Counted from the stretch's first letter, positions 44,280-57,600 are shown. The stretch: DNA of 64,000 bases from Anaspis maculata (GCA_949128115.1 OX421965.1:29631681-29695680); one strand, 5' to 3'. Notes: generated from the sequence alone by a model not told the origin. Program-made: numbers and translations.

Positions 44280-46200
44280 ATTTCTTTCACTGTCATAATC
44301 ACCAATCCTATATGCCTGGTTGTGATGCCCATACTTGTCTCAATAGCGAATCATAAGGTGAGGGTTTGCGGAATGCCTGCCTCATGGACACATTCATATT
44401 TATCAAAAAAAAAAGAAAAGAAAAGAAAAAAGAATTCAGAGATGTCAAATAAATAGAGTGAGCTCGCGCGAAAGAATAGTCTCGACTGTAGAAACCCTCC
44501 AAAGCTCTTGTACTTTTTATCCCACCCGATTCAGTCCGGGCAGAGTCCAATTCCGGCTCTGTTAGAAGTCTATAATCTCTCATTCAATATATAAAAATGG
44601 TGCATTCCTTGATGCTAGAACATGGTATGCAAGGTGAGACATCCTTTTTGGCTCCCTTTTACTTCTCCTGAGCCACATCAATTCGGATGATAGCCTTACC
44701 CACTTCGAAGGAACGTCTACCGTATTTGGCGAGACAAATCAAAAATTTATATTTTTGCAATCACTGCGGGTACTAGCTACTGTAGCATCATGCATTTTTG
44801 CAGATTTTGGCCATGCAATGAGTTGCTAGAGACAAATTTCCCTGGCAACTCCCTGCACAAAAGAGGCGAAGCAGCACCTAATTCGAGCTGTATATCAAGT
44901 CAGGGAGATATTATAAATACAAATTTTTTATATGGTTTGCGGAAATCTCTGAGCTTTCGAGTAAACTAGATAATATTATCCTATCCAATTTTATTCAGAA
45001 AATCAGATAAAACATATAAAACATGTTTCACCCTCTAGCTTATCGTCAAAACCGATGAATTATTCTCGGAAATGCTTGCAAATACCTTCAAACATGTGAA
45101 TGAAAATTTCTATGCTCTTGCTAGTACGATAAAATCCATCGTGTTTAACACTTGGGGGATATGGAAGATGCCGGTTCTCCGGTCATTTGGTTGGATTTTT
45201 TCCAACATTCCCATCTCAGATGGGGGGTTTTTTCGAGTCGAACTTTGCGGTCGAGGATGGATTACGAGAGCAGATGTTGTTTGAACCGTCAACCTCGTCG
45301 ATCACGCTTATCATCAGAGAGCCTGCGAAGTAAGCTATCTGGAGCGTAGTGTTCCGACCATCGTATTATTTAAAATTATCGTAGCGAGAATAATCCAGCT
45401 TATTATACATGATTTTCTCTTAAATCAATGCTTTCATACGTATATCATATTCTTTTCTTTCCGTATGTGGTTATTTTGAAGCGAACTTGGGTATTTAGGC
45501 AAATACTTATCACTCTATACTCTACTATTTTCACGCAAGCATCCTGGGTTGAAAAAAATTATTCAGTGCTGATATTTTCCAACTCATGGCACTATGGCAT
45601 GCAAAAGAAAGAAGTAGCTTTCAATTAAGTTTCTACATAAATATTTACTATATAATTAACTCCATTAATAGGTCTGAAAGAGCGTGCGCCCGAAGCTTCT
45701 CCTATAATACCTGCATATGGCCAGGACTATGTAGGTACCTACATCAAAACAGGTGGCATGGCTGGGATTTCTTCGCGAGCTCCGAGATTCTTCTATGGTC
45801 CTCATTATGCTCATTCACAGCTGGGTTTATAAAAAAAAGCGAGTGCACTCGTAGTTTTCATTCAAGTGGCACTGCTTCCCCATGCTTTAGAAAGTGGTAT
45901 AGAAGCCGTCTCGTTGTGTTGCTATATGGTTTTTCCAAAGTGCTCGTAGAATTATCTCCATACACCACCATCATATCACCATTTTCCTCGAAACTATGAT
46001 GGCACATAATTCTATAATATACCCCGAGCTTTGAGAGCATGAATTTTTTAAAGAACAGGTACCTACCGGTTTTGTATGATAATAGCACTTTATACCTGCA
46101 GACCCTCGGTCGGAAACCTCACCTTATGCATCTAACAGGCCTCGAATATATCCATATCGATGTGGGATGATAGACAGGGATGGAGCCGATATAGCGCGCT
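44280..46200. other. Right interior of the element, no gene recognised
   Basis: About 1.9 kb with short frames only on both strands. No polymerase, integrase or capsid-like frame was found, nor any clear repeat. If the element once held Polinton core genes, none survive recognisably here. Confidence 0.5.
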
Positions 46201-46214
46201 TTGTCACATGCGGC

Positions 46215-47199
46215 GCTTAGGTCTTCTCGCGAGAAAAAGCCCTTAATTCGGCAATTTACAAAACCATAAACGAGCAATATCTATCTAACCAGCAGTTTCG
46301 TTCACCTTATCGAACAATCCCGGTTGCCACCCGCCGCTCCCTACCCTCCACCCTCTGGCAGGGGATATCATACCAATACTGGATTTGAATATTTGAATTT
46401 TTGAATTGTGAAGAAGGTAGAAATGGCCGTACCTAGTCATGCGAAACTAATTTAGCTATCTCGAAATCACGGGTTAAAACACATCTAGATGATGTACCGA
46501 GGTATCTATTACCCCCCGCCATCAAAAAAAAGTAAAAATTTTTGAATTGTGAAGAAGGTAGAAATGGCCGTACCTAGTCATGCGAAACTAATTTAGCTAA
46601 CTCGAAATCACGGGTTAAAACATATCTAGATGATGTACCGAGGTATCTATTACACCCTACCATCAAAAACATCATGATGTTTAGTACAACAGTTGACTAT
46701 GTATCGGTTCATCTATCCAGTGCATGTCGAGCTGTTTTGGTTAATACATTCCGACGTAGCGAGCATATAGAAAAATTAGATATCTCAGAAAAATTAGGTA
46801 CCTCATCTAATTTTTTTAAAACGTTGTGCGCCTCTCTGTAGGTAAGTAAGAGCTATCTATTTCATATTCTCCCTCCTTGCTATGATTAAAACATTGCGAC
46901 GTAGCGGTCATATAGAAAAATTAGGTATCTCCTCTCAGTGTTTTTTTTTTAAAGCGTCGTGCATCCCTTCGTTCCCATGTTGTGAGCGTCGATAAATGAA
47001 ACCGTACACCGAAGCGCGAGCAAATAGAAAAATTAGGTACCTCATCTCAGAAAAATTAGGTAGCTCATCTAATTTTTTTAAAACGTTGTGCGCCTCTCTG
47101 TAGGTAAGTAAGAGCACAGCACACGGTTCTCTCTCAAACCTCTGCGTTTGGCCGGGCCACCACTGCATAGGATGATAGACAGAGATGTGGGAGCGAAAT

Positions 47200-47250
<51 letters not shown>

Positions 47251-47874
47251 ATGCAGCGCTCATGCCCCCAATATGTGCAAGGACCTCCGACCATCAGGAC
47301 CTTGCGAAGGACCTACCTTTGCGACTCCTTCGCATGTTCGATTGGAAGCAGCCATAAAACACGATCCGGCGGTTTTGTGCCATGCGGAGCAGGTAGAACC
47401 GAGCGCGAGAGGAGAAGACCTACCGCTGTGCGCTTGGTCGAGCTGTGTTAAGAGGATGGCAGCGCTTCATCTCGCTCTTACCAATATAGCGCAAACGGTG
47501 TCGGAGGAGGTTCGACTGAGAAGACACGATGGCACATGCACCTGCCACTGTTCTGCTTTGCACCTGCAGCGGTAGGCATGAAGAGGAGGAGGACTAAAGC
47601 GACGGTCGAGGTAAACCGCGGGTCCAAGCTCGAACCGGTAGAGCTGGTATGCAGATACTCTCGCGGTGTTATTACCTCTCTAGTAATTACCTCAATAATT
47701 AATGAGCTCGGTTTCAGGATCCTCACCCATATCACGTCTCTATAGCACCCGGCGTCGTACCCTAAAGAGTGTACTGTAGAGCGGTAGGACCGGTCTAATT
47801 ACCGACGTCGTAATTACATCCTCTGTAATTACAAGTAATGAGACTTGATTCGGTCGCCCTCTTCTCTATCTACT
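46215..47874 (-). repeat. Right terminal inverted repeat (about 1.66 kb)
   Basis: Reverse complement of 37397-38945. It carries an extra tandem duplication of about 147 bp near 46395-46680 (TTTTGAATTGTGAAGAAGGT...GATGTACCGAGGTATC, twice) that the left copy lacks, and a shorter CT tract (47202-47248). Such differences show that the two repeats have begun to drift. Confidence 0.85.
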
Positions 47875-47880
47875 CTTGTT

Positions 47881-49763
47881 AGAGAAAATATCTCACTTCT
47901 TCAATCTTTTTCCCAAATTCTAACTTCCCTCTGGAAGGAACGTTTCATAATGAAATTTCTATCCGTTCTTTGCTACTCGTCTGGGAGTTTTGGGGTGACA
48001 CAACCGATTTTTCCAAAGGGTAGCCACCCTGTTTTAGTCCAGAACGTAGCTGTTGTTGTGTGGAGAGTTTGTGTCTACAGAATTCTTCTTCTGGGATGAT
48101 TAACAGGTGTCTTAGTGAATGGCGGGTTCACCTGCTACAGCGCATCAAAAATGACGGAGGCGCCTAGTAACCTTAACTTTCATATCTTTGGTAATCAGCA
48201 ATACTGGTCCGATTTACATGAGATTTGAACGAATATAATTTACCGATCACTAGCCAGATGACAAGTATTCAATGTTCGTCCGCTCGGCGGTTTGTCGGTC
48301 GACTTATCCTTTTATCGGCCAGAAAATTTTCTTGTCGTCCGATTCATTTTTGAACCGTTCAACCGATTACCCCCGAATTTGATATGCGCTTGAGGTATAA
48401 TTATGGTCTAAACGGAAAAATGAGGTTGGCAATATAGCATTTCTAAAGAAAAATTCTCTAGACACGAATATTCTCACAGAACCATATAGCAGTGGTCAGC
48501 TCACAGCTTTACTGTAAAATGTTTTGAAGGCCCTCTGAAATCATCAAAATATTGAATATTTACAGTACCAAGGAATGTATATAACAGTATAATATATACT
48601 AAGGGACCAAAGTGAATTTCTAATTTGGGGATTTGAACCCAAAGGGCCCTCAAGCAACAAACTTTACCCAAGGGATCAAAAATTCACTTTGGTTCCTTGG
48701 TATATAATATACTATACTCTTGACACGAATATTCTCACAGAACCATATAGCTAGATCCTGGACTATCTAAGGGGATGAAGAAGTAAAATTTAATTTTTGC
48801 TAGTCATTTGCCCCTTTCGAATATAAAATCGACCTGTCTCGGGATCTCGTTCGAAAAAATTATTCAGATGAGGAATCGGGAGTGAGAAGTTTTCAAATAG
48901 GCACGCTGTATATTGTATACAGAATCTGAAGCGTGTTTATTTTTTCTCTGTGTTTGGATTAAACGCCAACCACTTTTATTAAAGTTGTATTTTCTATATT
49001 TTACTACGCCGGATTTGTTTGTCTAGTCTCTCCAGAAAATTGTGGCAGGCTTGTTAATTCCGCTTAGTTTATCGTCTCACTCCCAGTTTGTAAATCTCGC
49101 ATTTTTTCACGAGTCCATTGCCTTTGGCAAATTTACAGTGTACTAAAATAAAATTTACCTAATTGGACAGTTATATAATAAATCTCTGTGAGAATTAACC
49201 GAAATATAGCGACACAGGAAAGTATAAGTTGGGGAAAAGTTTTGATCTGGATCGAAGAACGAGATTCTTAGCAGAGACCCGCGCGTATGGCTTCAATCCA
49301 ATCAAGCAGATCATCACAATTACCTAAAGTTATAAGCGGCGCAGTTCCTTCGATTTTCTTCGTGTCATTGCCTGCTTATTCTTATGCACTTTTGGCTGAT
49401 TAGTCTGGGAGCGGATGAACGCAACATGATTACAATTTTCACATACTGGCTTTATGGTTGAGGCCCGCAGGTGACCCTCATATTATTCGAATAAATTCAT
49501 TCCATGCATCCCCTTGGAATAAGGTGTATAATGAATTATCAATCAAACAGCTGTCTCTCGAATTCCCAAGAAATATCTCTGCGCCAATTTTGAAGTGTTT
49601 TGTGTTGAAATGTGGGTGCAATTTGCTGTTTTCTTGAAAAGCATTCGAATATTTCAAACACCTACCTCCCTGGCATTGAAGAAAGAAAGATAACTGATCC
49701 AGCCAAACTCGAACCTTGGGATGCCGACAGCTTCGACATAGCATGAAAGATCTAAGGTACCTA
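47881..49763. other. Unique region, no gene recognised
   Basis: Near 48461 and 48722 a 30-bp segment beginning GACACGAATATTCTCACAG is repeated directly, and between the two copies lies an inverted repeat (48598-48707: GGGACCAAAGTGAATTTCTA versus its near complement). No coding frame has recognisable features. Confidence 0.45.
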
Positions 49764-50692
49764 GGGGAGAATGGGGCACAGGGGACCATCTAAGCAAAAA
49801 GAAATCGTATCTTTTCAAGGTTGATTGATAATGAATTGCTTTCATGATATGACGAGCAATACTTACCTGGCTTTCGACTGATCTTTACAGTTTTAGTCTA
49901 GTCTGTTTTTTGTAGGTTCTATTGCAAAAAGTTTAGACCATTGCACTCGGACCTGTGTGCCCCACCCCTCGGGGCACATCGGACCACCGTGCTAAACATA
50001 TGGAGAAAATGTAAACATGTTGTTAAAAGCTGAATAAGCTATTTTGATCAAGGTACTTCTACGAACAAGTACGAAACTTGAAGTATGTAATATAGAAACA
50101 CAAAGATCACATACTGAAATAAGAAAAATCGAAACATGATGAAAAATATCTAAAGAACATTTCATAAACTTTGTAATGTAAGAAAAAAAACATTCAAAAA
50201 AGAAATCTACTTTGCAATATAAATTTTCAGCATTATCTCTGTCAGCCTAACATTTGATGCACAGGAAACTGTCATCATCTTCTAAGGTTCTTGCACGTAC
50301 CACGCACTGGTCCTCTCTGCCCCAAGTGCACATTTTTTAAACAAAAAATTGGTTAGGAAACCAAAACGTTTCATAATGCCCAACCATCAGGGGGTTTCTA
50401 AGCTTCATTTATAGCACTATCAAACTACTGCGAAAGATTGACTTAGACCCAACTCGTTTAACTTCTTGAGATGGAATTTAGATAAGTAAATTTTACAAGA
50501 CTGACCTCGAAAATCACATTTTCTGCCGGCTCCCCCACAGCTTTGATCACAATGGTGGAATGTCATTACCGACCGATGCAGATGCCTTTTGAGCTGCAAA
50601 CGCGATATTTGTCGTACAGATCGCAGCACATGTACCATAGTTATTCACGAAGACCTCTGTGCCCCGCCGGACTCCTGTGCCCCACTCTCCCC
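49764..50692. mobile_element. MITE with GGGGAGAATGGGGCACAGG ends (929 bp)
   Basis: Starts GGGGAGAATGGGGCACAGGG, ends CTGTGCCCCACTCTCCCC, and is flanked by TA on both sides. CCCCAC, TGTGCCCC and GGGGCACA motifs recur inside. No transposase. A TA target suggests the Tc1/mariner or pogo group. Confidence 0.8.
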
Positions 50693-50694
50693 TA

Positions 50695-51773
50695 CACAGG
50701 AAAAAAAATTAAGTGAAATTTCACTCAAAATCGGAGTAGAATCGCATCCACTCTCATTTTGAGTGAAAATTTGTACTCATTTGATCGAGTGAAGAGAAAT
50801 AGGTTTGAGTTCAAACTTTCACTCATAGCTTGAGTCTAGAGTTGGCAAAAGTTCACTCCGATTGTGAGTGAATTTCACTCAGATACTCACTCGATTGTGA
50901 GTAAATTTCTCTCGGATACTCACTCGATTGTGAGTGAATTTCACTCAGATAATCAATCGACTATTATTGCGGAAGTATCTAATTATAATAAAAATTGTCT
51001 GATTATTGTGATGATGATGTGCTTGGTAGTTGCTCTAGATTGGATTGGTGCTTCGGATGCAATATGGGCCTAATCGTCTTGAAATCCGATGACATCAAAA
51101 AATTTGATTAGTTTTTAGCTGTTCATGCACATTCGCGGAGGTGTAGGAGGATGCTTTGGTCACATCTAGAAGCAGGGCGAATTTTTGATACCATTTATTT
51201 CTTTTCAAGACAATTGAGGCATTCTTTGCAAAAAATACACCTGGAATTTTTCTACACTGATTTCACATAGATTTCGTCAGTGAATTGAGTCTAGCATGAT
51301 CCCAAATATCCGAAATTAAGTTCCATCAAAAAGTGACAAGTGGGGTTTTTGCAATGACCGCCCCAGTTAGAGTTGCCCATGTTGCAATCCAAAACAGTAA
51401 ACGCCAATCCAATCCACACCAACCACTAAACCACACCAATATCACAATAATTACACAATTACGGTTACTTCCGCAACAACAATAACTAATGACTAGTAAT
51501 AAGTAATGACTAGTTTTCTCAACACGCGCCTGCGTAGTAGTTTAAATGGCGCCAATCATATTATTCTGACGAAATAATTTAGTCAGCGATACTCCAGATT
51601 GAGTGAAATAATTTCGTGAAAACTTATTGAACCAATACCGGTGTGAAATTGAGCAAATAGTACTCGTAATTGAGTGAACAAATATTTTACTCAATAAATT
51701 GGAATCAATTTCACTCAAAAATTCTGTTCACTCATTTGGAAACCTGCTTCACTCAAACACATTTTTCACCGTG
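50695..51773. mobile_element. MITE with CACRGKGAAAAA ends and GAGTGAA-rich arms (1,079 bp)
   Basis: Starts CACAGGAAAAAAAATTAAGT and ends ATTTTTCACCGTG, with TA at both sides. The left TA is the same one that ends the previous MITE, so the two abut. Both arms are rich in TTTCACTCAA and TTGAGTGAA. A short minisatellite of GAGTGAATTTCACTCAGATA units lies at 50862-50955. No coding domain. Confidence 0.7.
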
Positions 51774-51775
51774 TA

Positions 51776-52380
51776 CATATGTCTTATTTTAGACTGTCGA
51801 TTGAGATAGATAGTATTGTAATTGCTGTTTATTCCGGAAAACCGAGTAAGACAGCATCATCATTAATGATTGCCACCAAAAGATGTATGTGATTTTTCAA
51901 ATGTGATTGATTTTTTTTTGGCAGTCGGTATATAATCGAAATGACTGCAGGGTGTTTCAGCCCAAGTGATGGGTAGGTCGCGGAGAATCAAAAATCTGCA
52001 GACTGGAACAGTTTCATGTCCTGATTAGCATACTGAGTTCTAAAATCCGACAAGCCGCCGTTAGCTCCTCCACATCTGAAAAATGGTGACGAAGGACTCA
52101 AAAAAACACTTTTCGCAATCCACTGTTCATCGTCGTCCCACTTACCGCAATGGAACTAAATATGATTCTATCGAAGCCCTTGGTAGCATTTGCTGTCATG
52201 TCATAGTCATTATTCTCGTGGTTGACAAAATGACGTCGGCGTCGAGTTTGAATCATCCTGTACATCGCTGTGCCTTGCTTGCTTAAGCTCTACTCGATAG
52301 AAGGAATCAGCTAGACAGGAGTCACTTAATATCAAAAGAATGAGAATGAGAATAAGAGACCAAAAGAATGACGTAAGTAT
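51776..52380. other. Short region with a possible CAGGGTG-ended fragment
   Basis: GCAGGGTGTTTCAGCCCAAG at about 51948 and GAATCATCCTGTACA at about 52248 may be the two ends of a roughly 310-bp element, but the ends match poorly. No gene. Confidence 0.3.
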
Positions 52381-53025
52381 GTAACGGGGGTTCTTTGGGT
52401 TCGCCCGTTATTTATGATGAGCGCTGATGCTCGGAGCGCTGATGCTCAGATTTCACTCAGGTAGTCAAGGGTTGTCAACTCTCCTTGCATAGGTTCAAGT
52501 TCCTCTCAGCTTAGATTGCTCGGGCGCCACCCTACTGACCGCAGGGAAAGTAAACTCGCATGTAGTTTAACAAGTATATTGAACACACAATTAATTTACG
52601 TACAAAAGGGTTTCACACAAAATGACAGTGATTGTTACACAAATATTTACAACAATTGTTACACAAATAATTACAGCCAAGAGATGGGAATAACAAAAAC
52701 CTATCCCGCAAAGGATCCTACCACAAAGCACGTGACGCGAGGGGAGGGTGTGACGTAGTACAGAGCGCAGTTCGGAGGGGAGTTTGATAACAATGCGGTG
52801 CGACGTGTGCAGCGTGCACCTGACTACCTTTCTCTCAAATTTACCCCCTCATTCACACATTCATTCGCACATACTGTGCTGGTAAGATCCGGCCAGGACA
52901 CTACCGGAGCTTTGTGTCCACGACCAGCCGATCTCCCAGCAACAATCGTAACTACTCACGCAATAACCCGGCCTGGACACGCCGGATCCACGACCTGCCG
53001 GTTACTCGGAGTAGCTCTGCTCATA
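52381..53025. other. LTR-like or repeat-associated sequence, unresolved
   Basis: Begins TGTAACGGGGGTTCTTTGGG near 52381, reminiscent of an LTR start, but no matching 3' end or second copy is in the window. The interior has a 12-bp duplication (GAGCGCTGATGCTC) and diverged precursors of the 77-bp repeat that follows (for example CCGGCCTGGACACGCCGG). Confidence 0.3.
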
Positions 53026-53492
53026 CAGTCATCCACGACTAGACTTGCTCCAGGACACGGGGTATCCACGAACGCCAGTAGCCAGGACGGACCTCATTCA
53101 CACAGTCATCCACGACTAGACTTGCTCCAGGACACGGGGTATCCACGAACGCCAGTAGCCAGGACAGACCCCATTCACACTCCAACCCCAAATTCACTCA
53201 GTCTATCCACGACTAGACTTGCTCCAGGACACTGAGTATCCACGAACGCCAGTAGCCAGGACAGACCTCTCACACAGTCTATCCACGACTAGACTTGCTC
53301 CATGACACGGGGTATCCACGAACGCCAGTAGCCAGGACAGACCTCATTCACACAGTCACCCACGACTAGACTTGCTCCAGGACACGGAGTATCCACAAAC
53401 GCCAGTAGCCAGGACAGACCTCATTCACACAGCCATCCACGACTAGACTTGCTCCAGGACACGGAGTATCCACGAACGCCAGTAGCCAGCAC
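53026..53492. repeat. Minisatellite, about six copies of a 77-bp unit
   Basis: Units start TCATCCACGACTAGACTTGC, contain CAGGACACGGGGTATCC and ACGAACGCCAGTAGCCAGGA, and end CCTCATTCACACAG. One unit has an extra 25-30-bp insertion near 53165-53195. Near-identity points to recent expansion. A frame passing through it is repeat-driven. Confidence 0.9.
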
Positions 53493-53759
53493 ATTCATAC
53501 TCCCCGGTCAGGTGCACACCAGCGAATCTTTAAGAAAAGACTCAGTGAACACCGTGGACATGGAGTTGGTACCTAGGTACAACGTTTGGAGATGTTAATT
53601 GTCATCTGGCTTCCCCACGACCTTTTTAGAGCGGTTATGCCCAATGAAGGACATGGTTGTTCTGCTTTGGAAGTGTTCGTCCAGTTGATTGCAACAACAC
53701 TCCAACGAGTCAGTAGAATGACTGGTACCTATTACCGGAATCGGCCGAAGCCATGGAAC

Positions 53760-54605
53760 TAGTGATGGGAAAAAATCCAGTATTCGTTACAAAGTATTCG
53801 TTACTGACGAGTACCCGTTGTAACGAGTACTCATTTCGAAAAGTATTCGTTCTTTTACTGATTTCGTTACTTTATTTATGCACTGCACACACATCCATAT
53901 TCCATATATACGCACGCAAAAGTGTGTTTATGTTATTATATATTATGGTAGAGTAGGTATAGGATAAAGGCGAGGGCCGCGCCAACCTGTCCTGCGGCTC
54001 ACTCTCTCGCTCTTAGTGTGTTAGGTTTCCATCATTCTCACTCGCGTCCAACGGTGTCCAACGCGAATTGCAATGTTTAATTTTTGGGCATCTCGATTTT
54101 TATTTTTCTCAGAACTTTTGTTTGAGAATTGCGGATTGGTAGGTATTACTGTATGCACTACAGATTCGGAGTTTACTTTCAGAATAACCCTAGCCCTAGC
54201 TAGCAATTGAAATCTAAAAACGTAGAAATAATTTTGTTTCTCCATTGTAATGAACATATCAAATAAGTACCTGTTGAATACCTAAGAAGTTTATTGTTTT
54301 GGTTTAAAATTGAGATGTTCTTTTGTTTATTCTTATATTGATTTTTATTATTGATAAGGATTTATTGTTTTGTTCCATTTTTTATATTTTTATATTTTTT
54401 TCAAAGAATAAATGCATTTATTTTAAAAATTAATTTCAATTATTACATAATATTACCTAGCAGCTAGCGTTGTTTTTTTTTATAAATTCCTACAATTTAT
54501 ACGAAGTAACGAAAGTAACGATAACGAATACTTAGTAACTAATACTAAACCCGTAAGTAACGAACTGTAACGAGTACTCAAAAGTAACGATACTTCCCAT
54601 CTCTA
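53760..54605. mobile_element. hAT non-autonomous element (846 bp) with 8-bp duplication
   Basis: Ends TAGTGATGGGAA and, reversed, TAGAGATGGGAAG. A perfect 8-bp duplication CATGGAAC lies at 53752-53759 and 54606-54613. The arms carry GTATTCGTTAC / GTAACGAATAC and repeated AAGTAACGA motifs. No transposase frame, so it depends on an autonomous hAT partner elsewhere. Confidence 0.9.
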
Positions 54606-54613
54606 CATGGAAC

Positions 54614-57600
54614 AAGGAATGGGAAAGGTTATGTGAACAGTATGGATGGGAACTGTTCGAGATGCCACGCATCAAAAATGTCTTTACGCGTGATGGCGAG
54701 GCTGGTAATTGTAGGCAAGAGCGCCTGCGTCATCTGTAAATGATTCGTTGAACGGTACTAAAACTCTCTTACGCTGAGCCGCGGGGTCAGCCGTAGTAGG
54801 TTGGAGCGCGCGCGCCCATCTCGTGGCGGAACGCGGAACTAGTCGCGCGCTTGCTCGGTGCTCTCTGTGGCGCGTTTAATCGCCGTTTTGGGGCGGTTTA
54901 TCACAAGTATTGATCAAGGAAGAAGGCAAGAGTGCCATGCTTCAACCACATGCTTCAAATGTTCTACATCTATTTTTTTGTCTTCTACTTTTGGTTTTTT
55001 GAAGTTTTTGAAGTGTAGGTGTCATTGATATCATGTATTAGATGTCATGTATAATGATTGTGTGTGACATCTTCCGTTTTCCATAGAAATATGAAATGCC
55101 AATAAATAACAGAAAAGATTTTTGATAAAAATAAATATATCTGAGAGTGTACAGTTAATTTTTATGAAATATAATGGTCCTTCGAGCCGGATCAATCAAC
55201 TGAAAATTCAAGAGGCAATTTTAAAGCTGTTCTTGAGTCAATTTGTTCATATGTCCTGCTTCAGCTGGAAGAGCTGTTCCTATTTCCATCCTCTGCTTTC
55301 TGAGATCTCACACAAAAGCTAAGCTACTCCTGCAGTTCCGACGGTGCAGCTCCTGTGTTATGGCGTAATCTTGATCTAAAACCTTATTTGTTGAAAAACA
55401 AAAGATGTCACACACAATAATTATACAAGACATTTAACACCATGTTTTACCTATCCGTGAAGGTAAAAGAGCAAAAAGTGAATCAATGAAGATTTTGAAG
55501 ACTAGAATTATCTCCAAGTCTCAAAGACCGTAACTTCTAAATTACGTCCACGAGTAAAGAAGAACTAATTCCAGTATCGTACTCACACAATATTTCTTGT
55601 TACAAAGTTCAATTCTTTTGGTCTAACTGTGAATCACCCGCGGTGTACCTATAATCATCTTGCAGGACATGATGCATCCAATAGCATTACTGATAATGAT
55701 AAGCGATGAATGGTCTGATGACTGAGTCTGAGTTGCGCTGAAACAAATCGAAGCTTTTTGCGCTCCATCCGCTCTGAATCTTGCACAAAACCTGTTCAGC
55801 AGGACGGTGCCGTGCCCAGATTGAAAAGTTAAATATTCGCCAAGTTAAATGTCCGCCCTTGGAGATTTGTGTTGCGTGGGGCCCGGAACAAATGTGCGGT
55901 CCTAAACAACAACGGCGGTAGGCTGGAAAAACGGGAAAATGCCCCTTCGCTAATCGCGGCTCTAATTGAGGTGCCTTGTATTATACGTTGTTAATATGGG
56001 TGCACCGACACATCAGCCCCGCACTTCTCCACCCTCTTCCTGACCTTTGGCGGCGCGGGTCACGGCTTCCCGACAAAGTGGCTTTATCGTAAATCCCAAC
56101 CTTCATCTTGTCCGCCGCCGGCCCCTATACACAACACTTGTCGCTTCCGTATATCCTTTCTCGGTGCGGTATAGTAAGTCCCGAATGGCCCCACAAATCG
56201 CGCACTCGGACTACCCCAGAATCGATTATGGCAATCCAAAGACAATAATAGTGGCGCGACAAACTTCACGGAGATCCGCACCACAATACTGGGATTAGGC
56301 CACCGCCAGACCGCAAACATCTTCAATATATAGCATTTCTTGACGGTAAAAGTACACGTAACGGAGAGGGTATGCCAATTGTCTTCTGTTTTGGAGAAAT
56401 TCTTAGGATAAGCGAGCTTTGTACGGGTCTAATAAGGGATCCCTTTTCCCTTGCCACCAATAGTTACTGATGATCCGATCACGGCATGCTTATCAAAACA
56501 GTAGTATAGTACAAAGGTATCATCAGCGACAAAAAATTCCGGAACGGCCATTCGTCGACATCCCATCAGACAGAGGAGGGTGCGACTCGTCCGCCGGTCC
56601 GACTCGTTCCCAAATAAATTACGCAAACGTCTTCATCGCTTCTTAGCGCGAGTTTCGTTGATTCCGCTCATCCGGAGCATTAGTGGGTCCCGTTGGCGCG
56701 CCTCCCCAAGAAATGATCCGGCAGTTACATCCTAATTACGCTCACCCCAGAAGCTTTAATTCACGACCCGCCATCGAAAGAGAGAGAGAGAGAGAGAGAG
56801 CGACAGCCAAAGGGACAGCAGGCTCTCGAACTTGAGCGACAATATTCGACGTAATTGCGCGCCCATGTTCTTCCTTTCCCGGTCGACTTGCGCGACGGAG
56901 GAAGAAGAAGGACAGTTCTTCGCCGGTTTCAAATTACCTTTAATAGGCTCGCGCGGCCGCATGTTCGTGGATCTTAATGGCGGGATATAAATCGCACCCA
57001 TCCGTCGCGATTAAACACTTTTTTCGCGGCGAACATAAAACTTAACGAACACAATAAAGTCAAAACGGGGAGGTCAATAAAGGTCCGCGTGCTGGCATGT
57101 TGATGCGTCAGTCGGGCAGGACGCGCCGATGGCACGGCCGAGAGGAACAGGACGACGGGCGAGCGATTGTGCGGTGCGTTGGGTCGCCTGAGCTGCTGCT
57201 CCTCTCGCAACCTCGGGCCGGCTCAATCGTAATTATAAATCAGCCCACGCACAGTGGAAATCTGCATAATCTGGAACGGGTTCGTTCAGTGACACGGCGC
57301 GACCGTCAAGACTCCGGTGCTGGCGGCCCCGAGGAATGTTTCCGCTCCTGGCGGTTAAAAATACATGACGCGTCCTGACGATCAGGAAATCCCGGTGGCG
57401 GCACGCGACCTTTGCTTCTTTGACCCAGAAACCGCCCTGCCGAGATTTTTCGCTATTTCATTAGGAAACGTAGACTACGCGGGGCCGGCAGTAGTTGATT
57501 CGCAGCACTGTTCTCTTCGTTAGTGAAGAGCTTACTCCGTCAGGCGTTGGCTTCAAGTCAACGTTATAGAGAGTTCCTAAGGATGTGATCCAGATCCTGC

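Larger units (their letters stand above)
37397..47874. mobile_element. Polinton-like long-TIR element (10,478 bp) with atypical gene content
   Basis: Begins AGTAGATAGAGAAGAGGGCG and ends with its reverse complement. A perfect 6-bp duplication CTTGTT lies at 37391-37396 and 47875-47880. Inverted repeats extend about 1.55-1.66 kb. AG/CT termini, a 6-bp duplication and long inverted repeats are hallmarks of Maverick/Polinton elements. No polymerase B, integrase, ATPase, protease or capsid gene is present in the roughly 7.2 kb between the repeats, so it is non-autonomous or a distinct lineage. It carries two small orphan genes, a helix-turn-helix protein gene and an iteron-like array, all on the plus strand. 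Confidence 0.8.
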
